A stretch of 6,221 nucleotides of DNA from Gemmatimonadota bacterium (lineage in GTDB: Bacteria > Gemmatimonadota > Gemmatimonadetes > Longimicrobiales > Gaopeijiaceae): positions 1 to 6,221 of the forward strand of contig SKZC01000403.1 of assembly GCA_007127575.1 (NCBI GenBank), read 5' to 3'. Numbering within the stretch: the stretch's first letter is position 1; each line of letters starts with the position of its first letter. Below, piece after piece: positions 4,711-6,221 of this stretch. Below the pieces are notes generated by a model. It worked only from the letters and a program-made list of their open reading frames with translations, searched no databases and was not told the origin of the DNA. A program made the position numbers and the translations under genes.

Positions 4711-6221
4711 CTCCAGCTCGTCGAGAACGAGCGCGTTGGGGGACGGGTCCGCCAGCGGGTCCTCGCAAGCCTTGGCCGCGTCGATGAGCTGGAGGCCTCG
4801 GGACAGTTGTCCCGGCTCACGGAGAGCCTGGCCCGACTGACCGAAGAGCTGGAGGCGGTGCGACTCGCCTCCGATCTCGAGGCCCGCTCGGCCCAGGCCC
4901 TCGGGGGCATGCTTGCCGTGGAACGGCTCTGGGGCGAGCTCGGCCTGGACCAGTTGATCCGGCGCGTGGACCGGGGGCGGAAATTGGAGTTCGACCTCGA
5001 GCGGGCGGTCTTCGCGATGGTGGCGAACCGGGTGCTGGATCCCCGGAGCAAGCGGGGGCTCATGAGCTGGCTCGACACCCTGGCCTGGCCTGACGGCGAC
5101 CTCCCGGAGCTTCACCACCTCTACCGCTCCCTCGACGTGCTCGCCGACGCGAAGGACGACCTGGAGGTGCGACTCCATCAGCGGGTCCGGGATCTGTTCA
5201 ACCAAGAGCTCGACCTCGTTCTCTACGACACGACGAGCGTCTCCTTCCAGAGCGGGGAACAGGACGCGCTCCGGCGGCGGGGCCACTCCAAGGACAAGCG
5301 GCCCGATCTGCCCCAGGCCGTGCTCGGGCTTCTTCTCAGTGGAGACGGACTTCCCATCGGCCACGAGCTCTTCCCTGGCAACACCTACGACGGGAACACC
5401 GTCCCGGAGGTACTGGACCGTCTGAGGGAGCGCTTCCAGCTCCGGTGGCTCATCTTCGTCGGAGACCGGGGCATGGTGAGCGAGAAGAACCTCGACGCCC
5501 TGGACGAGGCGGGCTACGACTGGATCGTGGGCGTTCGTATCCGCAACCGTCCTCGGCTGGCCGATGCGCTGCTGTCGGATCCTCGGCCCTTCCGATCCGT
5601 GGCCGAGAACCTGGAGGTGAAAGAGGTCTTCTCCGAGGGGATCCGCTACGTGCTCTGCCGGAACCCCGAACAGGCCCGCCGCGATGCGACTCGTCGGGAA
5701 GCGGTCCTCGAACGCCTGGAAGAGCGGCTCAGCCGAAGTGGAGTGAAGGGCCTGGTGACCCGTTCCGGGTTCCGCCGGTTCCTTCGGCTGCAGGGCGAGG
5801 AGGCCACGATCGACCGAGAGAAGGTGGAGCGGGACGCCCGCTACGACGGGCTCTGGGTCCTGGATACCTCCACCGACCTTCCGGCGGGCGAGGTGGCCGA
5901 GGCCTACAAGTCGCTCTGGCGTGTGGAGCGGGCGTTTCGGACCCTCAAGTCCCCGCTCGAGCTCTGCCCCATACGTCACTGGACCGAGCCGCGGATCCGA
6001 GGCCACGTCGTCGTCTGCTTCCTCGCCTTCCTGGTGCGAGCGGCTCTGGAGCGCCGCCTCTTCGAGGACGGACACCTCGAGGCCAGCCTGGCGGAGGTGA
6101 TGGACGCTCTCCACCGCGTTCAGCAGGTCCAGGTCGAGGTGAAGGGGATCCCGCTCCAACTCGTCACCGAGCCTCCGCCCCTGGCCCAGGAGGCGTTCTG
6201 CGCCCTCGGGATGCGGCCTCC
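4672..6221 (+). CDS. IS1634-family DDE transposase (3' end outside window)
   Basis: It would cut and rejoin the ends of its own insertion sequence. From ATG 4672 the frame is open without a stop to the window edge: 516 complete codons. The N-terminus SGGRHYLQLVENERVGG.RVRQRVLASLGR (8-36) is typical of IS1634-type proteins; a helical segment (~40-75) follows. The RNase H-like DDE core has Asp186 (LYDTTSVSF), the GHSKDKRPDLPQ block (204-215), FPGNTYDGNT (234-243), Asp265 (VGDRGM) and Glu419 (YKSLWRVERAFRTLK, 412-426). Tyr412, Glu419 and Lys426 keep the Y-E-K spacing of the IS4-type YREK motif; the Arg position is Leu415. All catalytic residues are present, so the element may be active. The start has no clear ribosome-binding site. 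Third codon positions are almost all G or C, unlike the second half of the protease gene. Family members are about 500-600 residues long, so little is missing. Confidence 0.9.
   Translation, partial: MSFRSKRSGGRHYLQLVENERVGGRVRQRVLASLGRVDELEASGQLSRLTESLARLTEELEAVRLASDLEARSAQALGGMLAVERLWGELGLDQLIRRVDRGRKLEFDLERAVFAMVANRVLDPRSKRGLMSWLDTLAWPDGDLPELHHLYRSLDVLADAKDDLEVRLHQRVRDLFNQELDLVLYDTTSVSFQSGEQDALRRRGHSKDKRPDLPQAVLGLLLSGDGLPIGHELFPGNTYDGNTVPEVLDRLRERFQLRWLIFVGDRGMVSEKNLDALDEAGYDWIVGVRIRNRPRLADALLSDPRPFRSVAENLEVKEVFSEGIRYVLCRNPEQARRDATRREAVLERLEERLSRSGVKGLVTRSGFRRFLRLQGEEATIDREKVERDARYDGLWVLDTSTDLPAGEVAEAYKSLWRVERAFRTLKSPLELCPIRHWTEPRIRGHVVVCFLAFLVRAALERRLFEDGHLEASLAEVMDALHRVQQVQVEVKGIPLQLVTEPPPLAQEAFCALGMRP
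4672..6221 (+). mobile_element. IS1634-type insertion sequence, left part
   Basis: The element includes at least the transposase gene; its left boundary probably lies between about 4605 and 4671, where the TAGTG(C/G)C repeats are. The right terminal repeat and the target duplication are outside the window. It sits beside the decayed IS5-family remnant, which shows that this locus has taken insertions more than once. Confidence 0.7.

Noticed and set aside
4639..6159. 506-residue open frame on the minus strand
   Set aside because: It is antisense to the IS1634-type transposase, whose plus frame has all catalytic motifs. The minus protein shows no domain and arises from high GC at third positions.

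Overview
The window is a 6.2 kb, high-GC bacterial segment in which every recognisable gene reads on the plus strand except one doubtful small frame. The Gram-negative lipoprotein style (short signal peptides ending LPAC or LGAC), a streptogrisin/alpha-lytic-type protease with a C-terminal Ig-like domain, an internalin-like leucine-rich-repeat lipoprotein and an ECF-type sigma factor together look like Gemmatimonadota or a similar high-GC, environmental Gram-negative lineage. That placement is an inference from style, not a proof.

Layout. (1) Positions 1-327: the 3' end of an ECF-type sigma-70 factor, with region 4 intact and the 5' part outside the window. (2) 328-882: about 555 bp without a convincing gene; its plus frame is open for the last ~430 bp but does not look coding. 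(3) 895-2505: a secreted S1-family serine protease, predicted to be a lipoprotein, with a pro-region, a catalytic domain carrying an intact His/Asp/Ser triad (H235, D294, S394) and an Ig-like tail. (4) 2582-3958: a lipoprotein with 14 uninterrupted 22-residue leucine-rich repeats, 76 bp downstream of the protease and behind a strong ribosome-binding site. (5) 3959-4670: a decayed zone holding the remains of an IS5-family (ISL2/IS1031-like) transposase, broken by a stop codon, an internal deletion and a frame change, then a possible small minus-strand gene fragment and the leader of the next element. (6) 4672 to the window end: an apparently intact IS1634-family transposase that runs off the edge; a long antisense frame here is only its shadow.

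How the genes may work together. The protease and the LRR protein are both predicted to be exported and lipid-anchored, are close together and co-oriented, and could form a surface pair (binding plus proteolysis). Nothing in the sequence proves a functional link. The sigma factor upstream may or may not control them. The transposase remnant next to an intact, unrelated transposase marks the right-hand part as a site of repeated insertion. I did not find a clearly new biological system; the most checkable points are the lipid-anchored zymogen architecture of the protease, its pairing with the LRR lipoprotein, and the short repeats and start-codon hairpin in the IS1634 leader.
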